In this document: one piece after another, positions 20,065 to 28,199 of the stretch | How the letters are laid out: every line of letters begins with the position of its first letter | Numbering within the stretch: position 1 is the first letter of the stretch | DNA from: Chromatiaceae bacterium | GTDB lineage: Bacteria; Pseudomonadota; Gammaproteobacteria; Chromatiales; Chromatiaceae | NCBI GenBank assembly: GCA_013426805.1 | Contig: JACDZG010000023.1 | Coordinates: 1 to 64,000 of the forward strand | Length of the DNA stretch: 64,000 nucleotides | Direction: 5' to 3' | Notes under the pieces: generated by a model | Database searches by the model: none | What the model saw: only the letters and a program-made list of their open reading frames with translations | Told to the model about the DNA's origin: nothing | Made by a program: the position numbers and the translations under genes

Positions 20065-21123
20065 CTACATCGTGCCCCGGCGTCGGGCCGCGGCCTCCGC
20101 CAGTTGTCGCAGCATCGGTTCGGTATCGGTCCAGCTCACGCAGGCATCGGTCACGCTCTGCCCATAGACCAGGCCGGTGACGGCATCGAGGTCCTGGCGT
20201 CCGCCGACCAGATGGCTCTCGATCATGGTGCCGATGATGCGGCGGTCGCCGCGCGCGATCTGGCCGGCGACATCCTGGCAGACCTGAATCTGCTTCTCCG
20301 GCTTCTTGCGGCTGTTGGCGTGGCTGAAATCGATCATGATCTTGGGGGTGAGACCCGCCTCGATGATCTGCTCAGCGGCGATGTTGACGCTTTCGGTATC
20401 GTAGTTGGGGCGGTGACCGCCGCGCAGGATGATGTGTGTGTCGGCGTTACCGCCGGTGGTGAAGATCGCCGATTGCCCTTCCTTGGTGACCGACATGAAC
20501 ACATGGGGCCGGGCCGCGGCGTGGATGGCGTCGATAGCGACCTTCACATCCCCGTCGGTGCCGTTCTTGAAGCCGACCGGGCAGGACAATCCGGAGGCCA
20601 GTTCACGGTGGCCTTGGCTCTCAGTCGTGCGCGCGCCGATCGCCCCCCAACTCACCAGATCCGCGATGTACTGGGGGCTGATCAGGTCCAGGTATTCCGT
20701 TCCCGCCGGCATCCCCGACTCGGCCAAATCGAGCAGCAGCTTGCGCGCCAGGCACAGACCCTTGTTGATCTCGAAGCTGCCGTCCAGGTTCGGATCATTG
20801 ATCAACCCTTTCCACCCCACAGTGGTACGGGGTTTTTCGAAATAGACCCGCATGACGATCAGCAGGTCCGCGATGAGGGTTTCGCGGACCGGCAGGAGGC
20901 GCGCGGCGTATTCCCGCGCCGCTTGGGTATCGTGTACCGAGCAGGGCCCGACCACGACCAGCAGCCGGTCGTCCTCCCCATGCAGGATGCGCTGAATCGC
21001 CCGGCGCGTCTCAAAGACCGTGGTGGACGCTTGTTCCGATACCGGGTATTTCTCGTGAAGCTCCGCGGGAGGGCTCACCTGGGTGATTGCGCGAATGCGC
21101 AGGTCGTCTGTCTGGTGTCGCAT
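20065..21123 (-). CDS. aroG: 3-deoxy-7-phosphoheptulonate synthase (DAHP synthase, class I)
   Basis: A 352-residue enzyme that joins phosphoenolpyruvate and erythrose 4-phosphate, the first step of the shikimate pathway. It aligns from start to end with the E. coli AroF/G/H type: DDLRI near the start, VVVGPCSVHD, MRVYFEKPRTTVGWKGL, GARTTESQGHRELASGLS, VGFKNGTDG, HIILRGGHRPNY and MIDFSHANS. Metal and substrate residues (Cys in GPCS, His in RGGH, Glu and Asp in the C-terminal part) are present. It looks closest to AroG, but which aromatic amino acid inhibits it cannot be told here. It stands alone on its strand. Confidence 0.92.
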   Translation of the reverse strand: MRHQTDDLRIRAITQVSPPAELHEKYPVSEQASTTVFETRRAIQRILHGEDDRLLVVVGPCSVHDTQAAREYAARLLPVRETLIADLLIVMRVYFEKPRTTVGWKGLINDPNLDGSFEINKGLCLARKLLLDLAESGMPAGTEYLDLISPQYIADLVSWGAIGARTTESQGHRELASGLSCPVGFKNGTDGDVKVAIDAIHAAARPHVFMSVTKEGQSAIFTTGGNADTHIILRGGHRPNYDTESVNIAAEQIIEAGLTPKIMIDFSHANSRKKPEKQIQVCQDVAGQIARGDRRIIGTMIESHLVGGRQDLDAVTGLVYGQSVTDACVSWTDTEPMLRQLAEAAARRRGTM

Positions 21124-21316
21124 GAGGGGGTAGACCGGAATCCCTGGAAAAAACGAAAGCGGATAAGTATAGACTAAGACCTTGGCGACGCGTTCCAGGT
21201 GACCGGATATTCTTGAGTTGATTGCGCTGGATCAAGGCCGATTGCACGGCAAACTGACCGGGATCATGAGCGCGCGGGTCGACTTGTCCCAGATCAAGAG
21301 CGCAACGGCGGACGCC

Positions 21317-21919
21317 TCACCCCGGCAGGGTGCGCGCATTGATGCACTCGATGGCGGGTCCGAAGCGCCCGTGGCGCACCCGCATGATGCCGGCGTAGTC
21401 GATCCGCATCCGGTACCAGCGCTCGGCATCGGCGCGCAGCAGATGGCCCACCAGCGCGCGCATGACCCCGGAGTGGCAGACGATCAGCAGGTGGCGTCCC
21501 GGATGGGTGGCGACCTGTCGGTCGTAGGCCGGAATGATGCGTGCCGCAAAGGCGTCGAGTGATTCACCGCCCGGCGGGCGGTGGGCGACCGGGTCCTGAT
21601 ACATCGCCGTGTAGGCCGCACCCTCGGTCGCCGCCACCTCGGCATGGGTGCGGCCCTCCCAGGTGCCCATGCCGATCTCGATCAGCGCCGGCTCGACGGC
21701 GAGCGGCCGCCCATGGCGCCCGGCCAGTTCCTGGGCGAACAGGTAGCAGCGCGCCATGGGCGAACTGATCACCTGGTCCCAGGGGTGGGCGTCGCCGAGG
21801 GCGGCGCGCAGTTGGGCCCAGCCGGTGGCGGACAGCGGGTCATTGGCGCCATTGCCGCGGAAGCGTGGGCCGCCCACCGGTTCACCGTGGCGGATCAGGT
21901 CGATGAGGGTCTCGGGCAT
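21317..21919 (-). CDS. histidine phosphatase family protein (phosphoglycerate mutase-like)
   Basis: A 200-residue cytosolic protein with the RHGE phosphohistidine motif at residues 10-13, a second catalytic Arg in ISSPMARC, Glu in EIGMGTWEGRT and the distal catalytic His in IVCHSGVMRALVGH. This fits the CobC/alpha-ribazole phosphatase or small acid phosphatase branch of the family. No cobalamin gene lies nearby, so the substrate is unknown. The 193 bases between it and aroG hold nothing I can identify. Confidence 0.85.
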   Translation of the reverse strand: MPETLIDLIRHGEPVGGPRFRGNGANDPLSATGWAQLRAALGDAHPWDQVISSPMARCYLFAQELAGRHGRPLAVEPALIEIGMGTWEGRTHAEVAATEGAAYTAMYQDPVAHRPPGGESLDAFAARIIPAYDRQVATHPGRHLLIVCHSGVMRALVGHLLRADAERWYRMRIDYAGIMRVRHGRFGPAIECINARTLPG

Positions 21920-22227
21920 GGGGTTTGAGTGCTGCTGGTGGGGGCAAGGTGCCTTGCGATCGGCCGCGCCGCCTGTTCATTGGGCTGGTGGTACCCTTGG
22001 CGGCCTTGATCATCGTTCCGGCCGGCCGCGGACGGTCCGCTGCAGGGTCCGCCGTGCGGACCGACGACCGTGCAGAGCGCGCGGTGGCCGGGTTTATGAC
22101 AGGCGATGCGGTGTCGGCGCGACGCTGCTGTCAGGCCGGCAGGATACCGCAAGAGCGTCCATGTGTGATGATGAAAGCATGACCGGCGCGGCCTCATCGA
22201 GCTGCTGGGCGTGCGAAAGGAGCCTGA
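21920..22227. other. 308-base gap between divergent genes
   Basis: GC-rich upstream half and an AAAGGAG ribosome site at 22216-22222 for the following lipoprotein gene. No convincing gene, terminator or repeat was seen. A promoter for both divergent genes is expected here, but no clear -35/-10 pair stands out. Confidence 0.4.
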
Positions 22228-22863
22228 ATGATGTGCCGTCGAATGTTCGTTGCCATCCTGCTCTGTGCTTGGTTGCTGACTGCCTGCGATCGGCTGCCAA
22301 AGCCGACGCCCATCCCGCCCGAGGCGATCGTGGTGGCGTTCGGCGACAGCGTCACCTCTGGGACCGGCGCCGCGGCGGGGGAGGACTGGCCCAGTCGGTT
22401 GGCCGGGCTCAGCGGCTGGACGGTCGTCAACGCCGGGGTCCCCGGCGATACAGCCGGGCGTGCACGAGACCGCATCGAAGCGGTGCTCACCCAATACCAA
22501 CCGGCCTTGGTCGTCATCGAAATCGGCGGCAACGACTTCCTGCAACGGCGACCACAAGCCGCCGTCAAAGACGATGTGCGCCGCATCGTCCAGTCCGTGA
22601 GACAGAGCGGCGCGCAGGCCGTGCTCGTGGCGGTGCCGCAACTCTCGCTGCTTGGGATCCTGTCCGGCGCCAAGAGCGACGCGCCGCTCTACCGGGAGTT
22701 GGCCCGGGAAGAGGGTGTGCCGCTCGTCGAGGCGGTGTTTTCGGAGATCTTGAGCCGACCGGAGCTCTGTGCCGACCAGATCCACCCGAATGCCGAGGGC
22801 TATCGGAAGATGGCGGCGACGATCTATGCCTTTCTCGCCCAGACGCCCAAGGGCGCTGACTAA
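22228..22863 (+). CDS. SGNH-family esterase lipoprotein (TesA/arylesterase type)
   Basis: A 211-residue exported hydrolase. The N-terminus is a lipoprotein signal with lipobox LLTAC, giving a lipidated Cys20. The four SGNH blocks are present: GDSVTSG (catalytic Ser41), Gly in NAGVPGDTA, GGNDFLQR, and the catalytic pair DQIHPN near residues 183-186. This matches TesA-like multifunctional esterase/lysophospholipase proteins, except that it is lipid-anchored rather than free in the periplasm. The likely reaction is hydrolysis of short ester or thioester bonds. Strong ribosome site AAAGGAG upstream. Confidence 0.88.
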   Translation: MMCRRMFVAILLCAWLLTACDRLPKPTPIPPEAIVVAFGDSVTSGTGAAAGEDWPSRLAGLSGWTVVNAGVPGDTAGRARDRIEAVLTQYQPALVVIEIGGNDFLQRRPQAAVKDDVRRIVQSVRQSGAQAVLVAVPQLSLLGILSGAKSDAPLYRELAREEGVPLVEAVFSEILSRPELCADQIHPNAEGYRKMAATIYAFLAQTPKGAD

Positions 22864-22879
22864 TCGGTGGTTTTCTGCA

Positions 22880-23098
22880 TCACCGCATGGACATCGCACC
22901 ACGAAGGAACCAGCGCGCATCGGCCTTCCCATCCGTGATCGCGAACCGGATGGCGAGGATCGGCTGCGGGCCGGCGTCGCCGAGCATCAGGATGATGTTC
23001 GGATCGGCAAAGCCGGCGACCGCCTCGCGGGCGCTGATCACCGCGGTGAACGGCAGCCTCGTCAGCATATGCACCCGCCGGCCAAACATCATAGCCAT
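22880..23098 (-). CDS. short unassigned ORF, possible gene remnant
   Basis: A 72-residue frame (MAMMFGRRVHMLTRL...) with a plausible amino-acid balance, including the stretch GFADPNIILMLGDAG and a C-terminal ADARWFLRGAM. I do not recognise it. Its length, and its place between the esterase and a broken toxin-antitoxin-like region, suggest the tail of a decayed gene. It may also be a chance frame. Confidence 0.25.
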   Translation of the reverse strand: MAMMFGRRVHMLTRLPFTAVISAREAVAGFADPNIILMLGDAGPQPILAIRFAITDGKADARWFLRGAMSMR

Positions 23099-23131
23099 TA
23101 TTAGAAACGAAACCGAAGGTTGTCTCGTAAA

Positions 23132-23458
23132 ATGATTGTTCGCCTCAAGTCATCGAGCCCGCACTATCCGGAGCTTTCGGCATCCCAGCCGTATTTCGTT
23201 ATTGGAATCGAAGCAAACGACTTTAGAATCTTGAATGATAAAGGGAAGCCTTACCTCTATCCGCTTGAACTTTTCGATGTCATTGATGCGCAGCATCCCC
23301 CAGATTGGGTTACCGAGTTTGGCACCGACGGGGAACAGTATTCTTACCCGGCTTCCTTGAATGTCCCTGGATTTTTCGAGGACTTTTTTGATCAAAAACC
23401 TGAACAAACGTCAACATTCTGGCATGTCCTAAATCAAACGCGCTCAAAAGCCGCATGA
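23132..23458 (+). CDS. small AT-rich orphan protein, possibly imported
   Basis: A 108-residue protein (MIVRLKSSSPHYPELSASQP...) with central YFVIGIEANDFRILNDKG and YLYPLELFDVID followed by WVTEFGTDG. It is soluble and acidic. Its base composition is clearly more AT-rich than either neighbour, which suggests transfer. The pattern recalls small single-domain proteins found as orphan immunity or phage-related proteins, but I cannot name the family. I chose ATG 23132; a TTG 12 bases upstream is possible. GAAGG lies about 12 bases before the ATG. It sits beside a broken DUF433 gene, in a short accessory pocket before mtaB. Confidence 0.6.
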   Translation: MIVRLKSSSPHYPELSASQPYFVIGIEANDFRILNDKGKPYLYPLELFDVIDAQHPPDWVTEFGTDGEQYSYPASLNVPGFFEDFFDQKPEQTSTFWHVLNQTRSKAA

Positions 23459-23572
23459 ACAGAAAATGGCTACCATACGCCTCAATAGCGAGCGCGCGCC
23501 ATCAGGGTTCGATCTGGTTGCAGCGGATTCCGGGGACAGAATAGGGGATGTGGACGTCGCAGACGACGCGCA

Positions 23573-23775
23573 TCAGGCAACGTGTGCGATGGTCTCGCCG
23601 GACACGACGAGCCGGGCGTATTGCAGGCAGGCGGACACGTCCTCGGGCTCAAGCTCGGGGTGGTCCGCTTGGATCTCGGTGGCGGACATTCCGGCAGACA
23701 CCAAGTCGAGCACGGCTTCGACCGGCCACCGCATGTGCCGAACACAGGCTTGCCGTGGCAGATGCCGCTGTGCGA
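23573..23775 (-). pseudogene. DUF433 (antitoxin-like) gene remnant with frameshift
   Basis: Reading the minus strand, GICHGKP appears in one frame and CVRHMRWPVEAVLDLVSAG followed by MSATEIQADHPELEPEDVSA and a C-terminal ETIAHVA-stop in another. Together they reproduce the DUF433 pattern (ICHGKPCVRG-MRxPVE, then a small helix-turn-helix ending in a DILAALxYA-type helix). One missing base at about 23747 explains the frame change. The true N-terminus is not recognisable, so the gene is both frameshifted and 5'-truncated. DUF433 proteins usually act as the antitoxin partner of DUF5615 PIN-like toxins; no intact toxin gene is present. The remaining bases to 23834 hold nothing else clear. Confidence 0.65.
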
Positions 23776-23834
23776 GCAGGACCAGGCCGACGTGGTGTTC
23801 GTGGGCGGCAACGCGGGCCGCGATCCCTTGTTGT

Positions 23835-25205
23835 TTAGCCGATTTCCGAGGCGTTACTTACACGCGACATCGCCCCATTTGGCCCGGTTGCGCAGTCGGC
23901 CAGGCCGCCGCGCAGCGCCGCACCGTCCGCTTCGACGCCGCGGATCACCACCTGCATCATCTCGCCGATTGCCGCGGCAGTCGGACGCGGGTCCACCAGG
24001 ATCGGGAGATAATTCGGGGTGTAACCGAACAGGTCCCCAGGGTGCCCCAGGCGGGACGGCCCCTCGCGTAAGACCTGACTGGTCAGGCCCACCTGTGACA
24101 GCAGCAGCCGGTGCCGCAGTCCATCGGCCAGATCCTTGAGTTCACGGCAGCGCCGCCGCTTGGTCTCGGCATCCACCTGGTCCGGCAGCAAGGCGGCGCG
24201 GGTGCCGGCCCGCGGCGAGTAGGCAAAGCCATGGACCTGACCGAACGCCATGGCCGCGACGAATGCCAGCGTCTCTTGCCACTCGGCCTCGGTCTCCCCC
24301 GGAAAGCCGGCGATGATATCGGTGGTGAGGTTGAGTCCGGGTACCGCGGCCCGGCCGCGTGCTGCCAGGCGGACGAACTCGCCGGTTTTGCAGCGCCTGG
24401 TCATGCGCCGCAAGACTGAGTCGGCGCCGCTTTGCATCGGCAGGTGGAGATGGGGCAACAGCCGTGGGTTGGCGAACAGGTCCCAAAAGTCGTCCGGGAG
24501 GTCCCAGGGTTCCAGCGAGCCCAGGCGGATGCGCGGGATGCTGGTCTGGTCAAGTAGGGTCCGCACCAGGTGACTCAGGTCCGGTCCGATCTCGCTCCCA
24601 TATCCACCGAGGTGGACGCCGGTGAGCAGCACCTCCCGTACGCCGCTCGCCGCCGCCCGCTGCACTGCCGCGACGATCTCCGGCACGGGGCGGCTGCGCT
24701 CCTCGCCCCGTGCCTGGGTGGTCACGCAGAAGGTGCAGGCATAGCGGCAGCCGTCCTGGACCTTGATGAAGGCGCGTTGACGTCCGCGGTCAAACCAGGG
24801 ATTGGCCGTCTCACTGGTCACGTGGCCGCGGGCAAGCGGCAGGACCGGCAGGTCCAGGGCGGCGGTAGCGATCTCTACCAGCCGGTCTTTCGACTGGTTG
24901 TCCACCAGCAGGTCCACCCCGGTCTCTCCGGCCAGGGTCTGCGCTTCAAGGGATGCCAGGCAGCCGCTCACCACCAGGCGGGCGGTTGGGTTGTCGCGGT
25001 GCGCGCGCCGCACCAGTTGGCGGGATTTGCGGGTCGCCTCCTGGGTGACGGCGCAGGTGTTGATGATGATCAGATCCGCCGGTTCACCGTCCCCCGCGAG
25101 CGCGCATCCGCGCTCGCTCAGCGCATCGGCCCAGGCTTCCAGTTCGGCTTCGTTAAGTCGGCAGCCAAGTGACTGCAACCGGACCCGCGGGTGACTAGGC
25201 ATCAT
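23835..25205 (-). CDS. mtaB: tRNA t6A37 methylthiotransferase MtaB
   Basis: A 456-residue radical-SAM enzyme that adds a methylthio group to t6A at position 37 of tRNAs reading ANN codons. The N-terminal UPF0004 domain supplies three cluster Cys (LGCRLNEAE, NTCAVTQEA and VSGCLA). The radical-SAM cluster is CRYACTFC. GEERSRPV, LTGVHLGGYG and TTDIIAGFPGETE are typical of MtaB rather than MiaB or RimO. A C-terminal TRAM-like segment follows. I start at ATG 25205; a GTG at 25223 directly abuts the upstream stop. The C-terminal tail (after GGLADCATG) runs into the decayed DUF433 region and may be slightly altered. Confidence 0.9.
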   Translation of the reverse strand: MMPSHPRVRLQSLGCRLNEAELEAWADALSERGCALAGDGEPADLIIINTCAVTQEATRKSRQLVRRAHRDNPTARLVVSGCLASLEAQTLAGETGVDLLVDNQSKDRLVEIATAALDLPVLPLARGHVTSETANPWFDRGRQRAFIKVQDGCRYACTFCVTTQARGEERSRPVPEIVAAVQRAAASGVREVLLTGVHLGGYGSEIGPDLSHLVRTLLDQTSIPRIRLGSLEPWDLPDDFWDLFANPRLLPHLHLPMQSGADSVLRRMTRRCKTGEFVRLAARGRAAVPGLNLTTDIIAGFPGETEAEWQETLAFVAAMAFGQVHGFAYSPRAGTRAALLPDQVDAETKRRRCRELKDLADGLRHRLLLSQVGLTSQVLREGPSRLGHPGDLFGYTPNYLPILVDPRPTAAAIGEMMQVVIRGVEADGAALRGGLADCATGPNGAMSRVSNASEIG

Positions 25206-25223
25206 GGGTCGGCCGGGCGGCAC

Positions 25224-25868
25224 CTAACGCCAAGCACGCTGAAAACCGGCGGTGGAGCGCCGGGGGATGCTCAGCAGGATGGTCCCGTCAGCAACACTCC
25301 TGGTCATGCGTGCGACATCTGCATCGGGGGGCAGCGGCAGGCGCCGGCTCATGGAGCCCTGTGCGAAGCTATAACGACGCCGATAGCCGTGTCCGTCAGC
25401 CATCTCCTCCTCTTGGAGCGTGCGGGCGTCGGAGTGCATGGCAATGATCAGGTTGCGGCCCGCCAGGTTGATCTGGACGGCTTCAGGTTTCGCGTTGCCG
25501 ATGCCGATGCGCACCAGATAGGCATCGGAGGTAGCCGCGCGTGCGATGCGCAGCCCGCGGGTCACTGTGGCCTGGTGCGGCGGGGGGAACGCGGTCGCGG
25601 ACGGCTGGCGCGGCGCACCGGTGGTTGGCGCGGCCGGGGCGGGGCTGTTGCCGGCCGGTGTGGCGCTGTCTGGTGTGCCTGGTGCTGTCCAGGTAGCGGT
25701 CCGCCCCGGGAATGGGCCAGGGGCCGCAACGGGGGCAGGGGGTGCACCATAGCCGGGCGGCCCGTAGACCGGAGGCCCATAACCGGTCCAGGTCAGGGTG
25801 AGGGTGGGGATCGCGGCGGCGATCATCCCGGCGAGTGCGCTACAGTAATAACGGCAGGCGATGTGCAT
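25224..25868 (-). CDS. exported protein with Gly/Tyr/Pro-rich linker and Hsp20-like domain
   Basis: A 214-residue protein. Residues 1-26 look like a signal peptide (CRYYCSALAGMIAAAIPTLT). A low-complexity stretch follows (GYGPPVYGPPGYGAPP and then Pro/Ala/Thr-rich to about residue 100). The C-terminal 100 residues fit an alpha-crystallin (Hsp20) domain: AYLVRIGIGNAKPEAVQINL, YRRRYSFAQGSMSRRLPLPP and DGTILLSIPR match the usual F-R-LP-xVD and GxLxIxxPR features. The start MHIACRYY is chosen because sequence upstream lacks a signal and overlaps the next gene. Small heat-shock proteins are normally cytosolic, so an exported one is unusual. It lies 18 bases before mtaB and may be co-transcribed with it. 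Confidence 0.7.
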   Translation of the reverse strand: MHIACRYYCSALAGMIAAAIPTLTLTWTGYGPPVYGPPGYGAPPAPVAAPGPFPGRTATWTAPGTPDSATPAGNSPAPAAPTTGAPRQPSATAFPPPHQATVTRGLRIARAATSDAYLVRIGIGNAKPEAVQINLAGRNLIIAMHSDARTLQEEEMADGHGYRRRYSFAQGSMSRRLPLPPDADVARMTRSVADGTILLSIPRRSTAGFQRAWR

Positions 25869-25998
25869 TGTGGGTGACTCCACGGTCCATTGGCGCCCGT
25901 GGTAACTGGACGCCCGATAGTGAAAGTATAGGGTTTCGCGTACTGGGCGATTGGCGGAAGACAATCTACCAGATGAGCGATGCTTTGACGGAAATCGC

Positions 25999-26571
25999 CT
26001 AACCGCGCAGTGTCCAGGTCGGCTGCTCACGATGGTCGATCAAACCATGGCACACCAGCCAGTCACGGGCGTCCCGCGCGTCCTGTTCGAACCAGGCCCG
26101 CGCCGACCCGAGCCTGAAGGTGTAGCCCCAGGCGTCCATATCGGCGAACATACGTATTCGTCCGCAGCCGGGAATCCAATCGGCGAGGAGGATTTGCAGG
26201 TAACACACGGCATCCTCCTCCGCGAAGTCGCCGCCCGCATCGGTGTGCAGGTCCCCCCGGCGCGCCTCATCCATGCAGATGTAGTGGCAAGCCTCGTGCA
26301 GTGCCGAGTGCAGCGGCGTGTCCGTGCGCAGGTACAATCGGTTGCCGACCAGTCCGGCCTCGGACTCGCCCCAGTAGCTGCCGGGGATTGGGGTCGCGTC
26401 GCCCCACTCGTGGACTTCGATCCGGTAGCGGGCGAGCAGGGAGGTCGCGTGCGCCCGGTCGATTTGAGACCAGCACAGCACCGCCTCCAGGACTGGCAAA
26501 AGAGCAATCGTATCGGCGTTTGCGGCAGGCGGGCAGTCTGGCATGGCGCAGCGTGGCGAGGTGGAAAACAC
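25999..26571 (-). CDS. conserved-type protein with HEACH metal-binding motif
   Basis: A 190-residue soluble protein. Its most telling feature is LHSALHEACHYICMDEARR, which has the HExxH zinc-metallopeptidase pattern (HEACH), followed by DFAEEDAVCYLQ, whose Glu residues could supply the third ligand. The rest (EVHEWGDATPIPGSYWGE, FADMDAWGYTFRLGSARAWF) is not familiar. No signal peptide is seen, so any activity would be cytosolic. The GTG start at 26571 has AGGA 9 bases upstream; ATG 26544 is an alternative. It is divergent from the glycosyltransferase and 130 bases upstream of the exported Hsp20-like gene on the same strand. Peptidase activity is inference from one motif. Confidence 0.7.
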   Translation of the reverse strand: MFSTSPRCAMPDCPPAANADTIALLPVLEAVLCWSQIDRAHATSLLARYRIEVHEWGDATPIPGSYWGESEAGLVGNRLYLRTDTPLHSALHEACHYICMDEARRGDLHTDAGGDFAEEDAVCYLQILLADWIPGCGRIRMFADMDAWGYTFRLGSARAWFEQDARDARDWLVCHGLIDHREQPTWTLRG

Positions 26572-26648
26572 TGCGCGCTATCCTAACTCCCCCGGCTGGC
26601 CGGAGCGACGATCAAAGCCCGGCAATCCCCCCTTTTTTTGAGGTGATC

Positions 26649-27761
26649 TTGACTCCGTCCCCCGAACTCTCAGTCGTCGTCCCGACCTTCAACGAGCGGG
26701 AGAATATCCAGGAACTGGTGAACCGGCTTGCGGAAACACTGCAGGCGATCCGCTGGGAGGTCATCTTCGTCGACGACGACTCACCGGATGGCACGGCCGC
26801 CCTGGTGCGGTCGCTTGCGCAGCGCGATCCACGGGTGCGGATCATTCATCGCATCGGTCGGCGGGGGCTCTCCACCGCGTGCGTGGAAGGGATGCTGGCC
26901 TCCTCCGCGCCCTTGCTCGCGGTGATGGACGCGGACCTCCAGCACGACGAACGCATCCTGCCCGCCATGCTGCGGGCGGTCAAAGACGACGGCTACGACA
27001 TCGCGGTCGGCAGCCGCTACGTGGCCGGGGGCAGTCTGGGTGAATGGGGCGAGGAACGTCAGTTCGCCAGCCAGTTCGCGACCCGGCTGTCCCGGTTGGT
27101 GCTCAAGGCGGGGGTCAAGGACCCGATGAGCGGCTTCTTTCTGCTCAAACGGGAGGTCCTGGAAGGGGCGGTCGCCGAACTTTCGGGGATCGGGTTCAAG
27201 ATCATGCTGGATATCTTCGCGTCCAGCACCAAGCCGCTGCGCTACATCGAGATCCCCTATGAGTTCCGCATCCGGCAGGCCGGCGAGAGCAAGCTCGACA
27301 GTGCCGCGGTTTGGGACTACCTGATGATGCTGCTGGACAAGCGTTTGGGGCGCTATGTTCCGATTCGCTTCATCCCCTTCGCGCTGGTCGGCGGCGCCGG
27401 AGTCTTCGTCCACCTCCTGGTTCTCTGGCTGGTCTACGACCTGGGTGGATTCGGTTTCACGGTGGGCCAAACCGCCGCCGCCGTCATCGCCATGACCTTC
27501 AACTTCTTCGTGAACAATGCCGTGACCTACCGCGACCGACAATTGCGCGGTTGGGGGATGCTGCGCGGCTGGCTGTCATTCACCCTCGCCTGCTCGCTGG
27601 GGGCGGTCGCGAACGTCGGGATTGCCACCTACGCCTTCGAGACGAAACTGGTCGGGGAGACCGCCTGGGTGTTCTCGGCTATCGCTGGAATCATTGTCGG
27701 GGCGGTGTGGAATTACGCGGTGACCTCGGTTTACACCTGGAACAAGGTCAAAGGAGCTTGA
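26649..27761 (+). CDS. GT2 polyprenol-phosphate glycosyltransferase fused to GtrA domain
   Basis: A 370-residue membrane glycosyltransferase. The N-terminal GT2 domain resembles dolichol-phosphate mannose synthase: VVVPTFNERENI, EVIFVDDDSPDGT, the DxD in AVMDADLQHDE, and the GSRYVAGG segment. The C-terminal third (about 245-365) is a GtrA-like domain with four membrane segments (FVHLLVLWLVYDLGG, AVIAMTFNFFVNN, LACSLGAVANVGIA and a final one). The expected role is moving a sugar from a nucleotide donor onto a polyprenyl phosphate and flipping it for cell-surface glycosylation. The start is TTG 26649 with GAGG 5 bases upstream, or GTG 26643; the longer upstream frame overlaps the divergent gene and has no GT features. 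Confidence 0.85.
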   Translation: MTPSPELSVVVPTFNERENIQELVNRLAETLQAIRWEVIFVDDDSPDGTAALVRSLAQRDPRVRIIHRIGRRGLSTACVEGMLASSAPLLAVMDADLQHDERILPAMLRAVKDDGYDIAVGSRYVAGGSLGEWGEERQFASQFATRLSRLVLKAGVKDPMSGFFLLKREVLEGAVAELSGIGFKIMLDIFASSTKPLRYIEIPYEFRIRQAGESKLDSAAVWDYLMMLLDKRLGRYVPIRFIPFALVGGAGVFVHLLVLWLVYDLGGFGFTVGQTAAAVIAMTFNFFVNNAVTYRDRQLRGWGMLRGWLSFTLACSLGAVANVGIATYAFETKLVGETAWVFSAIAGIIVGAVWNYAVTSVYTWNKVKGA

Positions 27762-27845
27762 GCCGCAGAGCGCTCTGGCTTGAGCGCCACTCCGGCAACA
27801 GTGATTACCCGGATTTGTCCACAGATGCCACAGATGTTCACAGAT

Positions 27846-28049
27846 GGTAACTACTCAGGTAGGCGATTTCGTGAAAACGTCAATTAGTACAGTTTGTTAG
27901 CGAGTTTCGACTTTCGCACACTCATCGCAACAACTTTGTAACGTATTGATGTTCATAGCGTCGCCCTGTTGCCGTAGTCCGTCGAGAGTCCGTCGCGCCA
28001 AGTCAATATCTCGATATTTCATGCGCTTGGATAGACCTGAGTAGTTACC
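27846..28049. mobile_element. MITE-like element, 204 bp
   Basis: Perfect 15-bp terminal inverted repeats, GGTAACTACTCAGGT at 27846-27860 and ACCTGAGTAGTTACC at 28035-28049. The direct repeat ACAGAT flanks both ends (27840-27845 and 28050-28055). Removing the element joins a continuous CACAGATG-type repeat tract, which supports recent insertion. The interior is AT-richer than the surroundings and has no reading frame of useful size. No transposase is in the window, so the element would have to be moved by one elsewhere in the genome. Confidence 0.72.
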
Positions 28050-28138
28050 ACAGATGAAGAAAAACATTTGTGTTCATCTATGGATCAGACTTCCAAAGCA
28101 GGGCATCGGCGGAAGCTGACCGGACCGACGGGACTGGT

Positions 28139-28164
28139 GTCGATGCGACTTCAGTCGCACCGAC
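28139..28164. repeat. dispersed palindrome, 12-bp stem
   Basis: GTCGATGCGACT-TC-AGTCGCACCGAC forms a hairpin with one mismatch. It lies just beyond the 3' end of the minus-strand RCC1 pseudogene. It could once have acted as a terminator stem, but it lacks a T run and looks like a genome-wide palindromic repeat. Confidence 0.45.
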
Positions 28165-28199
28165 ATCCAAGCTTGCGCGAGCGACCGCCGGATGGCGGT

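Noticed and set aside
19348-21177. Plus-strand open frame of 609 codons across two genes
   Set aside because: It runs through the membrane-protein gene and antisense to aroG, with composition typical of a shadow frame.
26301-26648. N-terminal extension of the GT2-GtrA gene
   Set aside because: It overlaps the divergent HEACH gene, is Arg/Pro-rich and has no glycosyltransferase features; GAGG before TTG 26649 gives a better start.
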